This document shows, in pieces, positions 20,038 to 30,515 of a DNA stretch of 64,000 nt. The notes beneath the pieces are model-generated. The model was not told the origin of the DNA. It did no database searches and saw only the letters and a list, made by a program, of their open reading frames with translations. Position numbers and translations under genes: made by a program. This stretch comes from Cadophora sp. MPI-SDFR-AT-0126 (taxonomy: Eukaryota; Ascomycota; Leotiomycetes; Helotiales; Ploettnerulaceae): positions 744,001 to 808,000 of the forward strand of contig JAGMVK010000005.1 of assembly GCA_020747065.1 (NCBI GenBank), in the 5' to 3' direction. How positions within the stretch are numbered: position 1 is the stretch's first letter; each line of letters opens with the position of its first letter.

Positions 20038-22442
20038 TCAGACTTGATCAACAGGCCTCACCGGATCCACAAACGGATTCTCTCTCTCCAACTCCCTACT
20101 CCTCCTACTATAGTCAACACCACTCACCACCCTCCCATCACCACTCTCAATCTCCTTATCCAAACTCCCATGCTTCCTATCTCCATTCGGACTCTCCCCC
20201 AGCTCCCAGCTCCCCACCCTCTCATGCCTCACCACCGTCGCGCCCGCACCTCCCTTCCCAGCCGCCGTCGTGAACGCCAGATCCGCGTCGGAGCCCAACC
20301 GATCTGCTCCCTTGAAGCCTCCATTCGCACCACCTCCATTGCCACTCCCGCTCCGTTTGAGCACGCTGATATCGCCCAGGTCCGGGAAGACCTTGCTACC
20401 GCTCTTCTTCCTCTTCTCGAGCCTGAATCCAGCAAGTAGCAGTCCCGCGGCGAGGAAGATGAATGCTGCCACCGCAACAGTCGCACCTATCACTCCGCCA
20501 ATCGTCGGACTCACACGTCCACCACTCCCTCCTCCCACAATGCTCGAAGTCGAATCACCGTCGTCGACGTCGTCGCCACTCGAGATATCCTCGAACGCCG
20601 TACAGAAAAACGTCTTCGTCTCACACGTGCGACACCAATCCAGAATATCAGTCAACGCAAACGCTGCCATCGCTTTCTGGAACTCCGCCCACGGGATCAC
20701 CGTCTCTGCATTTCCGCGTCCGAAGAGCGTGTAGGCGCGTGTGTCGGCGTCCGAGGCTGAACCGTTGCGGAAGAGGAAGCGGACCCAGAGCGAGTCTTCG
20801 TATGGCATTGGCATGTTCGTTGGATCGCTTGAGGAATCTGCCGGAGGGGTGGAGAAGAGCTCGAATGTCATGGTGGAGCCGTGGTCCGGGAGGGTGTTGA
20901 ATTGTGGTGCTGAGGGGCCAGTGGCGAGGTTTGAGAGGGCGAAGAATGCTAGGAAGGGTTCGTGCGAACCTACGTAGACGGTCAATTTCGACTGGGCGCC
21001 GGAGGAGGCGATGTTGTCGCTAAGTTTCTGGATTACTTTCGCGGCAAGTGTGCGCCCGGAGATGGCGTTAATGGTGTCTGTGCCGTTAGGGGTGTTGAAT
21101 GTCCATTGTTGTTCTGAAGCGAGGTTGCGGAGGATGGCGAGATCGTCGGTCGTGAAGGTGGGGGAGTTATAGATTGTGCTGTTATGACGGTATTGGTACA
21201 GGGCGCTTTCGTAGATGGTGAGGGCGTTGCCATAGTTGAGAGTACTGGAGTCGAGGGAGGGAAAAACGGAATTGGACAGGGAGGCGTAGCTGATGATTGA
21301 GCAGTCAGTACCACGTTTACACACTTGTCGCCACGTCAAATTTTCCCGAGGAGAAAGCTCTCAGAAAAACTCCAAAATAGATATCCTGTAGCTAATGCGA
21401 GTCAAACTTACTAGGTCTGAGTATCCTCTATTTGTTGCACATAACCTGGCGTATCAATGGCTCTCGCTTGTGAGTTCGAGTATTGTTTACAATCGGTCTG
21501 CCCTGCAATCCTGCGAAGCGAGTCAGTTGCCGAAACATACCCCGCGAGTCTCTTTTCGGAGAACTTACCAGATATGATTGAAGTCCAATTCGCTCATCGT
21601 GGCGATCCGAGGATACTGGTATCCATTCAAGGGGAATCTGAGTCCTGTCAGTTCGGTCGTCCCCAAATCAAGCTCTGAATTCGGTTAAAAAGAGGGGCCG
21701 AGAGTTCACTTCCTCAAGTTGAGCTCCATGATCTCAAAATCAAGCTCAACTTTGCTCAAGCACCATCTCAATGCCCAATTATCGAGTCGCTCATCCCCAC
21801 CAAATCTAACTTAAGAAAATCTAGTACTCACTCATACCTCCCCCCATCCCCCCTCGCTGCCTCCTCATCACTGGTAATCGCATCAAACGGCGGATACAGA
21901 CCCTGCATAAACGCCATCGCACTCGCCGCCAAGTACGGGTCCTCCATAGTCATCACATCCAGCTGCGCATTATCTATATTGTTCTTGTTGAGTCCGTTGA
22001 TGGCGACCGTGTCTTGGGAGATGTTTGTAGAGACAATGTAGCGGTTGCGGATTCCATTCCCGGCGAGAAAGAGCTGGAGGGGAGAGTGGATTAGCATTTC
22101 AATTTCCTTCTCAAGATTTGGAATTCCTCCCCCCCCCCCCCCCCCCCCCCCCCCACTAACTATGGAGTTTAAGGAAGGGATTGGGCAGTCTCTTTTTCAG
22201 ATTCCGATCGCAAGATAAGTTCTGGGACTTTGGCCAAAGATAGAGGAAATCGCGCCCACCTGTTCCGCGCCAAGAGGAGTCAAATCAACCGTCCTCGCAC
22301 TCGTATGGAAATCCGGCGTCTTCTCCCCATGATAAGTATACGTCACCGCCGCCCAAGTAATCTGGTTTGTATCTGTCGTTTGGGAGAGGACGGGAGAAGT
22401 GAGTGTGAGGAGCGCAAGGAGGGCGGTGAAGTGGGGCAGCAT
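20038..22442 (-). CDS. Membrane-anchored histidine acid phosphatase-like protein with altered active-site motif
   Basis: Five exons (22260-22442, 21838-22073, 21569-21637, 21412-21510, 20038-21289) code for 612 residues. It starts with a signal peptide (MLPHFTALLALLTLTSPVLS), followed by the His-phosphatase branch-2 fold: LTPLGAEQ and GIRNRYI, FPLNGYQYP, and the C-terminal VYVGSHEPFLAFFAL block. The canonical RHGxRxP motif reads YHGEKTP: the nucleophilic His is kept, but both flanking Arg are replaced by Tyr and Lys, and the distal HD is HE. A serine/glycine-rich linker leads to a transmembrane helix (VIGATVAVAAFIFLAAGLLL) and a 150-residue cytoplasmic tail ending NPFVDPVRPVDQV. It is therefore a type I surface or endomembrane protein; weak or no phosphatase activity is inferred, and a sensory or structural role is possible. 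Confidence 0.85.
22129..22154. repeat. Homopolymer of 26 C (26 G in the transcript)
   Basis: An uninterrupted run of C lies inside intron 1 (22074-22259) of the histidine-phosphatase-like gene, so the primary transcript carries G26 between donor and acceptor. Length in the assembly may be unreliable. Confidence 0.9.
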
Positions 22443-22650
22443 TTTTGGGGCGGTTGCGCGCGTGGAGGGGTAGCTAGCTGTTTTGACTGCGAAAGATGGG
22501 GAAGTAGGGCGCTGACTTCACCCTCGCGATATAGCGAGGAAGTGAGATGGGAAGGGGAGGAGATGGCGAGGATGAGGAAAGAAGAGGAAGGGAGAGGAGG
22601 AAGAGAGAGAAGAAGAAAGATAGAGGAGGGAAGGCTGGAGCTATAGGTAG
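22443..22650. promoter_or_regulatory. Promoter of the histidine-phosphatase-like gene
   Basis: The region upstream of the ATG at 22442 is purine-rich on the plus strand (many GGAGGAAGAGAGA runs at 22540-22640), that is, CT-rich on the coding strand, as is common for fungal promoters. The transposon starts just beyond it. Confidence 0.5.
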
Positions 22651-22652
22651 TA

Positions 22653-22696
22653 ACGTCTAACCCCTGCTTTCCGCCCACCCCTACATTCCGCCCACC
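22653..22696. repeat. Left terminal inverted repeat of the transposon
   Basis: Begins ACGTCTAACCCCTGC and matches the right end base for base in inverted orientation over 44 bp (46 with the TA). It contains two copies of TTCCGCCCACC (22669-22679, 22686-22696). Confidence 0.95.
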
Positions 22697-22800
22697 TCGC
22701 TTAACCTCACCGCTTCTTATACCACCCAACTTCAATAATTATTTAATATTTTATTCTCTAATCGATTTTCTTGAAATTTGGAATGTAGATTGATCTCATC

Positions 22801-24402
22801 ATGAAGCCTCAATATACTGAACATGACGTCATGTGTGCTGTTGAGGAAATCGCAAATGGCAAGTCCTTGCGAAAGGCATGCTTGGAGTGGGGTATTCCAA
22901 GGTCTACCCTTCGTGGTCGGAATGCAACGACACAACCACATCAGGAGGCCGCTAAGCACTTGCAAAGGCTACCTACAGTAGTCGAAGATCGATTGACCAA
23001 TTGGATTTTGACTCAAGAGTCTCTTGGCCATGGAGTTACCCACGCGCAGATACGGGTTTTTGGAGAGAGGCTTTTAGCTATTCAAGGAGACCACCGACCA
23101 CTTGGAAAACACTGGATGACGCGGTTTTTGGCACGTAATCCTGTTCTTAAGACCAAGAGGCAGATATACGTCGATTCTGTACGTGTTAATTGTGCTTGCT
23201 CTGAAGTTATTAAGCCGTGGTTCCAAAAATTGGAGATTCCGGCAATCAAGGCTATTCCAGCCTCCCAACGATGGAATATGGACGAGACTGGTGTTATGGA
23301 AGGCTATGGTCTTAATGGCTATGTCGTAGGGAGTGCTGAGAAACGCAAGGTTCAAGGAAAACAGCCAGGTTCACGTACCTGGACGTCAATCATTGAGTGC
23401 ATATCCGCAACTGGCCTCTCCACGTTTCCGGCGGTAATTTACAAGGGAAAATCGGTCCAACAACAGTGGTTTCCATCTCAATTAGATATATTCGATCAAT
23501 GGTACTTTACAGCCACTGATAATGGGTGGACAACTGACCAGACGGCTCTGGAGTGGCTGGAAAAGGTCTTTATCCCGCAGACCCAACCACGTGATCATTC
23601 TGCAAGACTCCTTATTTTAGACGGCCACGGAAGCCATGAGACTACGGATTTCCTTTGGAGGTGCCTTGAGCACAATATATACCTTCTTTTCTTACCTGCA
23701 CATACGTCACACGTCTTACAACCTTTGGATTTGACAGTTTTCTCTCCATTGAAGCGTGCCTACCGGAAAGAGCTTCAAAAGTTGAGTTCAATGGTCGATT
23801 CTACACCAATTGGCAAGCGCAATTTCCTCATCTGTTACCGGAAGGCACACCTGGAAAGCTTTACCCCTTCTAATATTAAGGCTGGGTGGAGGACTACAGG
23901 TCTATGGCCGGTCTCTATGGCGAAGCCTTTGATGAGCCCTTTGCTATTGGAAAATAGTAATAAATCGACAATTCCGTCTTCTGCAAAGGCTCAAGAGATG
24001 CCAATACTACCTCTGGAGGTTTCCGATACTTCAATTGAGTTGCATACTCCAAAGAACCGGAAAGAGATGTACGTACAGATTCGGACCTTAGCCAGCGGGT
24101 CACATGACCAACTTCCAGTCAAGCGTTTGCTCTTCAGGAAGGTTATAAAAGGAATGGACGAAAGAGACTACGAATTAGGGAAGGCAAATATGAGGGTCAA
24201 AGAGTTGGAAGAGAGATTAGAGCAAGTACGGCCAAGGAAAAAGAGGAAAGTCCTGACTAGTCCAAATTCCCGGTTTGCGACAACACGTGCAATTAAGGAG
24301 GCTCAAATTGCAGCTGGAGAGCGTCAAATTGGACCTGTAGAATTAGAATCAGATGGAGATTCAGATTCTACAATATCATGTATAGAGGTTAACGCAGAAT
24401 AG
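22801..24402 (+). CDS. Transposase, Fot1/pogo (DDE_1 / CENP-B-like) family
   Basis: This intronless 533-residue enzyme would cut and paste the surrounding element. Order of domains: a Psq-type helix-turn-helix (residues about 1-45, ending GIPRSTLRGR), a CENP-B-type DNA-binding domain (about 55-125, with WILTQESLGHGVTHAQIR and WMTRFLARNPVLKTKR), then the DDE_1 catalytic core. The three acidic residues are visible in RWNMDETGVMEG, LLILDGHGSHE and LQPLDLTVFSPLKRAYRKE, so all catalytic positions are present. The C-terminal part has charged coiled-coil character (KANMRVKELEERLEQV) followed by basic PRKKRK and an acidic end. Length, motifs and start (22801, just inside the repeat) agree with active family members. 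No frameshift or stop is seen. Confidence 0.95.
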   Translation: MKPQYTEHDVMCAVEEIANGKSLRKACLEWGIPRSTLRGRNATTQPHQEAAKHLQRLPTVVEDRLTNWILTQESLGHGVTHAQIRVFGERLLAIQGDHRPLGKHWMTRFLARNPVLKTKRQIYVDSVRVNCACSEVIKPWFQKLEIPAIKAIPASQRWNMDETGVMEGYGLNGYVVGSAEKRKVQGKQPGSRTWTSIIECISATGLSTFPAVIYKGKSVQQQWFPSQLDIFDQWYFTATDNGWTTDQTALEWLEKVFIPQTQPRDHSARLLILDGHGSHETTDFLWRCLEHNIYLLFLPAHTSHVLQPLDLTVFSPLKRAYRKELQKLSSMVDSTPIGKRNFLICYRKAHLESFTPSNIKAGWRTTGLWPVSMAKPLMSPLLLENSNKSTIPSSAKAQEMPILPLEVSDTSIELHTPKNRKEMYVQIRTLASGSHDQLPVKRLLFRKVIKGMDERDYELGKANMRVKELEERLEQVRPRKKRKVLTSPNSRFATTRAIKEAQIAAGERQIGPVELESDGDSDSTISCIEVNAE

Positions 24403-24441
24403 AGTTATTGAGTGTTGAAAATCAGGTGACGGAATTGGCAG

Positions 24442-24485
24442 GGTGGGCGGAATGTAGGGGTGGGCGGAAAGCAGGGGTTAGACGT
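24442..24485. repeat. Right terminal inverted repeat of the transposon
   Basis: Perfect inverted match to 22653-22696, ending GCAGGGGTTAGACGT and followed by the TA duplication. Confidence 0.95.
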
Positions 24486-24487
24486 TA

Positions 24488-25568
24488 TAGCCTGGGCTGA
24501 GCTGGAGCAGATCAGATCGAGAGCTTGTGATAGATAGCTCGCTGGCAAGGCTCAAAGACATCATCCAGCATGCATATCTACCATCAAGTAAGTAGCTCGA
24601 GCAATAAGTAGAGACAAGCTCAAGGTATCGTCCAATCCCAAGCCAGTCTTGCTCATCTCATCCAATCCCATCCAGGCCTCATCCAACACACTTACCCATT
24701 TCCATCCCTCCCTCCAAAAGCCTTGCCCATCTATCTGCACGCATCCGTGTCCGTCACAGTCTCACTCACACCGTACGGTAAAGTGCTTGCATGTCAACCT
24801 GCATGTCTCGTCCCTTGGCACTCCCTCACTCCACTCCCCCATCTGCACTGAATCACGCGACGATAACAGTAAGCTAACTAAAAGGTGGCATCGTAATTGG
24901 TTCGATTGGCTGCTGTGCCGTTGTCTTCCCTCGCTTTTGCATGAGATAGGTATAGAAGGATTGGGAAGGTTTCTGGGTGGTTGGGAGGAAAGGCTGCCAA
25001 GAGGCCGTTTTCATCCCACTATCGCTCGCTGTATTGTACCTTATCGACTATCGATTGTCGATTGCGCCAGAGCCGGACAGGCAGGGGGAGATGATAGGCG
25101 TGATATCATTGACCCCACATGAGCTTCGAGAGTTGTGCTGGTGTTTTTGTTAGAGCGGTTTGTGAAGGAAATGAATACTTTCGATGCTGTATTTTGGAAA
25201 TCAAATGAGTCTGAGTGTACTAGAAGAAGAGATTCACACTCTAGAAGTAGACTACCCAGAGCAGATCGATCAGACTTCTTCAACAGATGGCAGTCTTCGT
25301 GTCGACGTTCAACAATCCAAGCTGTCAGCTTATCCGGAACCCTGCATCGAAGCCGAGGTCTGGTGAGATTTCCTGAATTCTGGTGGCTGGGACAATATCC
25401 AAATGCAACCATCATTCACTTTGAGAAAGAAGAGCAGTAATGACCCAAGTGTATAGTGTTTGTCAATTTATTTGTATTTTTGATATAGAAGGCTAATAGT
25501 CATGTACAAGTTTCGTTTCATTTCATCCCATCCATTCCAATTCATTACACATCCAGACCTATCCCAAC
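24488..25568. other. Spacer between transposon and ALDH 3' end
   Basis: No gene is supported. Open frames up to 157 codons (24649-25122, +) begin in a region of repeated TCCAATCCCA/CATCC-type words and lack domains. Confidence 0.5.
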
Positions 25569-27196
25569 CTAACCGAAGAGAGCATCACCCAAGCGGATAG
25601 ACACCGACTTAGTCTGAGTGTAATTGGACAACGCAGCCTCGCCGAGTTCTCGTCCGATACCAGACTCCTTGTAACCTCCGAATGGGACCTGGTGGTGCAG
25701 CATGTTGTATGAGTTGACCCAGACGGTACCGGCACGGAGCTCGTTGGCGACACGGATGGCAGTGTTGAGGTTCTGTGTGTGGACGGCGGCCGCGAGACCG
25801 TAGGTGGAGTTGTTTGCAGTCTTGATGATCTCCTCCTCATTCTCGAACTTGGCGATCGAGCAGACGGGGCCGAAAATCTCCTCTTGCATGATCTTCATGT
25901 CCTCAGTGACATCGGAGAAAATGGTAGGTTGGATGAAGTATCCCTTGTCGCCGTGACGCTCACCTCCGGTGACGACGGTGGCACCGGATTTCTTGCCCTC
26001 TTGAATGTAACCCATAATGCGATCGTACTGGAGTTGAGAGACTTGTGGTCCTTGGAAGGTCTCGGCGTGGAATGGGTCGCCGACCTTGTTCTGGGTGGCA
26101 CGCTCCTTGAATCTCTGGACGAACTTGTCGTAGATACCGGATTGGACGTAGACACGGGACCCAGCACAGCAGCATTGGCCGTGGTTAAAGAAGATACCGA
26201 AGTTTACCCATGAGATGGCGTTGTCGATGTCTGCGTCGTTGAAAACAATGTTTGGTGACTTGCCTCCCAGCTCGAGAGTAACTTTCTTCAAGTTGGAGCC
26301 AGCAGCGGCCTTCATGACTTGGCGACCGACGACGGTTGAACCAGTGAACGCAACCTTGTCAATATCCATGTGGGCAGAAATGGCGGCACCAGCTACCTTT
26401 CCGAAACCAGAGATGATATTGACAACTCCTGGAGGGAAACCAGCCTCCTTGATCAAGTTGGCGGCAACAAGAGCGGAGAGAGGAGTCTGCTCAGCAGTCT
26501 TCAAAACAACAGTGTTACCAGTGGCAACAGCGGGGCCAATTTTCCATGCCCACATGAGCATTGGGAAGTTCCATGGGATGATTTGACCACAGACACCAAT
26601 CTATAGCATGTCAGCGACTTTTCTCGTGGAGTATGGTATCATAAAACTACGTACGGGTTCTTGTCTTGTATATGAGAAAGTGTCCGAGTTGGTATCGATA
26701 ACCTTGCCCTCAATCTTGTCGGCCCAGCCTCCGTAGTATCTCAAGCATCCAGCGACCATACCAATATCACCCTTGGCCATCCCAAGAGCTTTGCCATTGT
26801 CGAGAGACTCCACAGCAGCGAGGAGATCGAGGTTCTTCTCAATCAAATCGGCGAGCTTGACCAGCAGCTTGCCTCTGTTCTCTGGGGTCTCCTTTCTCCA
26901 GGTTCCTTCGAATGCCTTGCGAGCGGCAGCTACAGCGATATCGACATCCTTCTCGGTTGCCTCGTGGACGGAGCAGATAACTTCCTCGGTGGCGGGGTTG
27001 ATGGTCTCGAAGGTCTTGCCGTCGACACCCTTGACCCACTCGTTGTTGATGAACCTGGAGAGTAAGCATTAGCAATGCAATGCAATGACGCAAAAGACAT
27101 CTCCGAAATGCGGGGTAGATGGTGGGTGATAGCTTACAATCCTGTGGGTTGAGTGTACTTGCCAGTCGATGGCGTAGAGAGTTCAATTGTAGTCAT
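25569..27196 (-). CDS. NAD(P)-dependent aldehyde dehydrogenase
   Basis: This enzyme oxidises aldehydes (probably acetaldehyde) to acids. Exons 27138-27196, 26655-27054 and 25569-26600 give 496 residues, the usual length of fungal ALDH1-type enzymes. Landmarks: [19 protein letters not shown] (cofactor fold), [15 protein letters not shown] (Lys contacting NADP/NAD), [13 protein letters not shown] and [11 protein letters not shown] (dinucleotide loop), LELGGKSPN (general-base Glu) and [11 protein letters not shown] with three neighbouring Cys including the nucleophile. EIFGPVCSI and the C-terminal [13 protein letters not shown] are also present. No mitochondrial presequence is visible ([16 protein letters not shown]), so it is probably cytosolic. 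Introns are regular. It could act after the alcohol dehydrogenase located 15 kb to the left. Confidence 0.96.
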
Positions 27197-30100
27197 TGTG
27201 AATATAGGTAATTGACGTTGAATGCAAAGGGTATCTCAAAGTTCAGTAGTTGGATTTGGTTGCACGAAGGCGATGTATGAGGAGAAAAAAGAAAGAGGAG
27301 AATGGGGGGAGGGGTAGAGTTTTATGTGTCTGGAGCGGCAAGACCTTTGGTACCCGGACCCGACAGGGAAGAGAAGCTACAACCTGGTAAGAAACTGCTC
27401 TTCCCTCCCTCGATGCGAGTATTATAGTGAGAATTAGTCAGTCTTGGTGAGCCCGGTAGTCCTAGTGCTGCAATGTGCGTTATTCTAAACGTTTTGGTGA
27501 CACTTGGTGGAGCCTAGTTTGAACTTCATGACCATGATTGATGGCTGTGAGAGGCCCCTGATGTGGAGAGAGCTCCCCGAAGCTGTTTAGTTTAACTGTC
27601 TCGCAGCTTCCGGGGCGAAGGGCAAGGGAGAGGAGGAAGCCAAGGTAAGGATCAGCCCCTGCCTGATGTCTCCCTTTGGTCCAGTTCTTTTTCGTGTCTC
27701 CATTCAGAAGAGTCCCAGTGAGTTTCGTATGTTATGCAAAGGACCAACGGCCGTCAAGCTGGTCCGGCAGAGCGAGAAAGGAACGAAGAGAGCAAAGGCA
27801 GAGACAGCAACAATTGGTGTGGCCACCTCAATCCGCACCCGATGCACCACGCAGCTTAGTTGTGCGGACAATTGGCTTCCCGCCACTTTACCCCTCCATG
27901 AACACCGTGCACCATCTTAGAAACTCTCACTATTCCATTCCACCATCTCTCCCGCTAGCACTAAAGGTAATCGTCACGGTGCATCGCTGATCCGAGAACG
28001 TCTAGACTTCTGCCTCATGATCTTCTTGTTCATCCGAAGCAGCCCAAAGCTTCGACGAGACGCCGAGATCAAAAATATATCTGCTCTTCTCTCTGGTGAA
28101 GACGTCCACACAAGTCCCCATCTTCGGTGACAGCTATCTGCAGTGGCATAGCCTCGGCCCCTTTTTCACCCCACCGAGGCCCCGCATCTCGCTAGACTTT
28201 CCCGCGAGCTTTTCAACATGGAGTTGGAGCTGGAGTTGACAGCGAAAGGTGCTCGGCACTGTACTGCGGATGACAGACACTCCAACAAAACAACCAAGCA
28301 GAAGGATGGGGGAATGGAAGGATGGAGAGGAAGAATCCTCATCGGCGATATCAGTAATCCACACCGATCCGTTCGGGCATAAGAATCATCGCACTTTCCT
28401 CGGGGTCCAGTCGCACAAGGATAATGAATGAACAGCCAAGCACCAATCCCCTCCTTGTCTCATTCAGATCTCGCAAATCACATCCGGATCCAGGAAAAGA
28501 ATCTCAAATACTTCCTAGTTTCCATTTCCTGAGCCCCAGGCTACTCTCTCCCCCCTTCAGCCCTGCCCTCCCTTACCTTTCAAAAGGATATGGTATCGGG
28601 ATGGTTCCGCTCAGCCTCTGTTCTGCACTCCCATCCAGCCAAAGCCGCGCCTAACGTTCGGGCAAAAGCTCCCATTCGACAGAATCAGAGCTTCCGTTCA
28701 TCCAGACAAACAAGGATCCGACCAAACAAAGCCACTTTTCTCCACAGATCTGATCTGATTTCTTAACTTTATGGCTCGATTTCCTTGGAGCTAGGCGTTA
28801 ACCTTCTTCCAAAACCAACAGAAACTTACTCGTTTGCATCGTTTCGATGCATCAACCTAGTACCCCAGACCTCCCACACAGCTAGACTTCCCCGCACCCC
28901 AGCGCGGATTGGTCTACGCCGCAACGTAATTTTTTGAATCTAGTTTACGTCCTAATTTGAATGGTCAAGACTGGTCTCCGGATCGCCGAAAGGTGAGAAA
29001 GTAGTTTTGTGTGGGGAAAGGGGACATGCAGGGCTAGGTTGAGCCCTGTCTTTTGTTTGCTTCTCTTCTGGACTGCCGGGAATAATTGGTTCTGGAACAC
29101 GAAGGTGAGGAGGGGTAACGTAGAGGAGGATGAGCAAGACGGAAATAGCATCGAGCTCTAGAATGACACTTTTACTGACAGAGAAAAGCAGCGAGAAGGA
29201 GGGGCGAAGAGGTCGTCTACACTTGCCAATTGAGAGATTGAGAGGAGGGAAGCCCACGTGATGATGGTCTGACTGAGAAGAAGAAATTGAAATCCATGGC
29301 GGAGGCTGACAGTAAAAGCAGATGCGAAAGCATGCTAGCATATCAATGGGACGAAATGGGGAGGCAATAGGCTGTTCCGAATGGCATTTCTTGCGGGCAC
29401 CTTCAGCATCGTGCCGTTCGAAGTTCCAATAAGCGAAGGAAAACATCCATGGCTATCACACGACGACACAAGTAAAGAGATACCCACGTTCTAAGGTTCC
29501 AGGTCCTGATTACTATCAGAGTGTCCAGGATATGCTGAGACGAACTCGCTCCATCACCTTCCTCGCACGAGACGACTCAGAATTCACGAGAATGCTCCGT
29601 TTCAGCGCACGTCATTTTTATGTGACGAAGACAGTCAGGAGACACCGCAACTAACGCAAAACTTCACGAGCAGCGCGAAGCTTCGTAGCCGATATCTTTT
29701 GTTTTTGTTGTTGTTTCTTGTGCTGTCGCAATCTTATTTCGGGATGGCATCTAAAGTAAGTGCTCGATGGCTCGAGTCGAGAATGTCTTCAGCTGTACTG
29801 TCAGTGTTTCCAAACTTACACCAAATCTGCCCCGTATCACGAAACGTATCTCAGTTGTCTTCAACTAGTCTTCTATCCAGTTTCTCGAGTCTTGATCCTT
29901 GACGAGGCACACCCTACCTGGTCTGCTCGTTGTATTTCTGCAATGGATTAGACTGCCGCGGTGAATTTATCCCTTGGTAATCTTGCCGAAAGATATGGGT
30001 GTACAGCAAGTTGAATTGACATGCTATCTTTCATAACTTCGGGTCAGTAAATAAGAGCTATGACAGAAAAGTGGCAGCAGCGTACATCAACACTTGCATG

Positions 30101-30515
30101 TTACTTCTCAGTACTCATTGGTGATTATTTGTCGTTATTACAAGAGCCAGGCTCCGCTTTGTTTCACTTCAGCTCAGTGCAAAGTCAAGTTTGAAGAGTG
30201 ACGATAGTCGATTTTCATTGATCAAGGCCAGTCATCAAAGAATCTGAAACCATTACAAACAGCCCCCCAAAACGCAAAGCTGTTCAGTCTCCAGCGCTTA
30301 GTACCCTTCCATCCAGTAGGTAGTTCTCACTTCTCGCACTCTCTCTCTGACCAACTCTCAGATCCCCCCCATATTACCTACTCTGCTCAAAACCACCTCA
30401 GCGCCATCCCCCAATCCTCCGGCCAACTTATCAGCCCCTCCGGAAGGCCCCTTGCCCATCTTCCAATCTCACCCTCCCACTTCTCATTTACCTCTTCATC
30501 CTCAAACCCCTCTTC
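27197..30515. other. Gene-free stretch of 3.3 kb
   Basis: The ALDH promoter (CT/GA-rich) is at its left end. A 164-codon minus-strand frame (28952-29446) has an S/P/H/F-rich composition without domain or intron and is not called. CT-rich blocks occur at 30340-30620. No RNA gene or transposon remnant is recognised. Confidence 0.45.

Larger units (their letters stand above)
22653..24485 (+). mobile_element. Fot1/pogo-type Tc1-mariner DNA transposon, apparently intact
   Basis: The element is 1833 bp, bounded by perfect 44-bp terminal inverted repeats (22653-22696 and 24442-24485) and flanked by a TA target duplication (22651-22652, 24486-24487), as expected for the family. Between the repeats lies one intact transposase gene without introns. 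Each terminus contains TTCCGCCCACC twice in direct orientation, 17 bp apart. It is inserted about 210 bases upstream of the start of the histidine-phosphatase-like gene and shows no AT-enrichment typical of repeat-induced point mutation. Confidence 0.93.

Noticed and set aside
22653..24485. Element decayed by repeat-induced point mutation
   Set aside because: The transposase frame is complete, the repeats are perfect and there is no TA-rich C-to-T signature.
28952..29446. 164-codon minus-strand frame
   Set aside because: Low-complexity S/P/H-rich, no domain, no promoter-like or splice context; likely chance.
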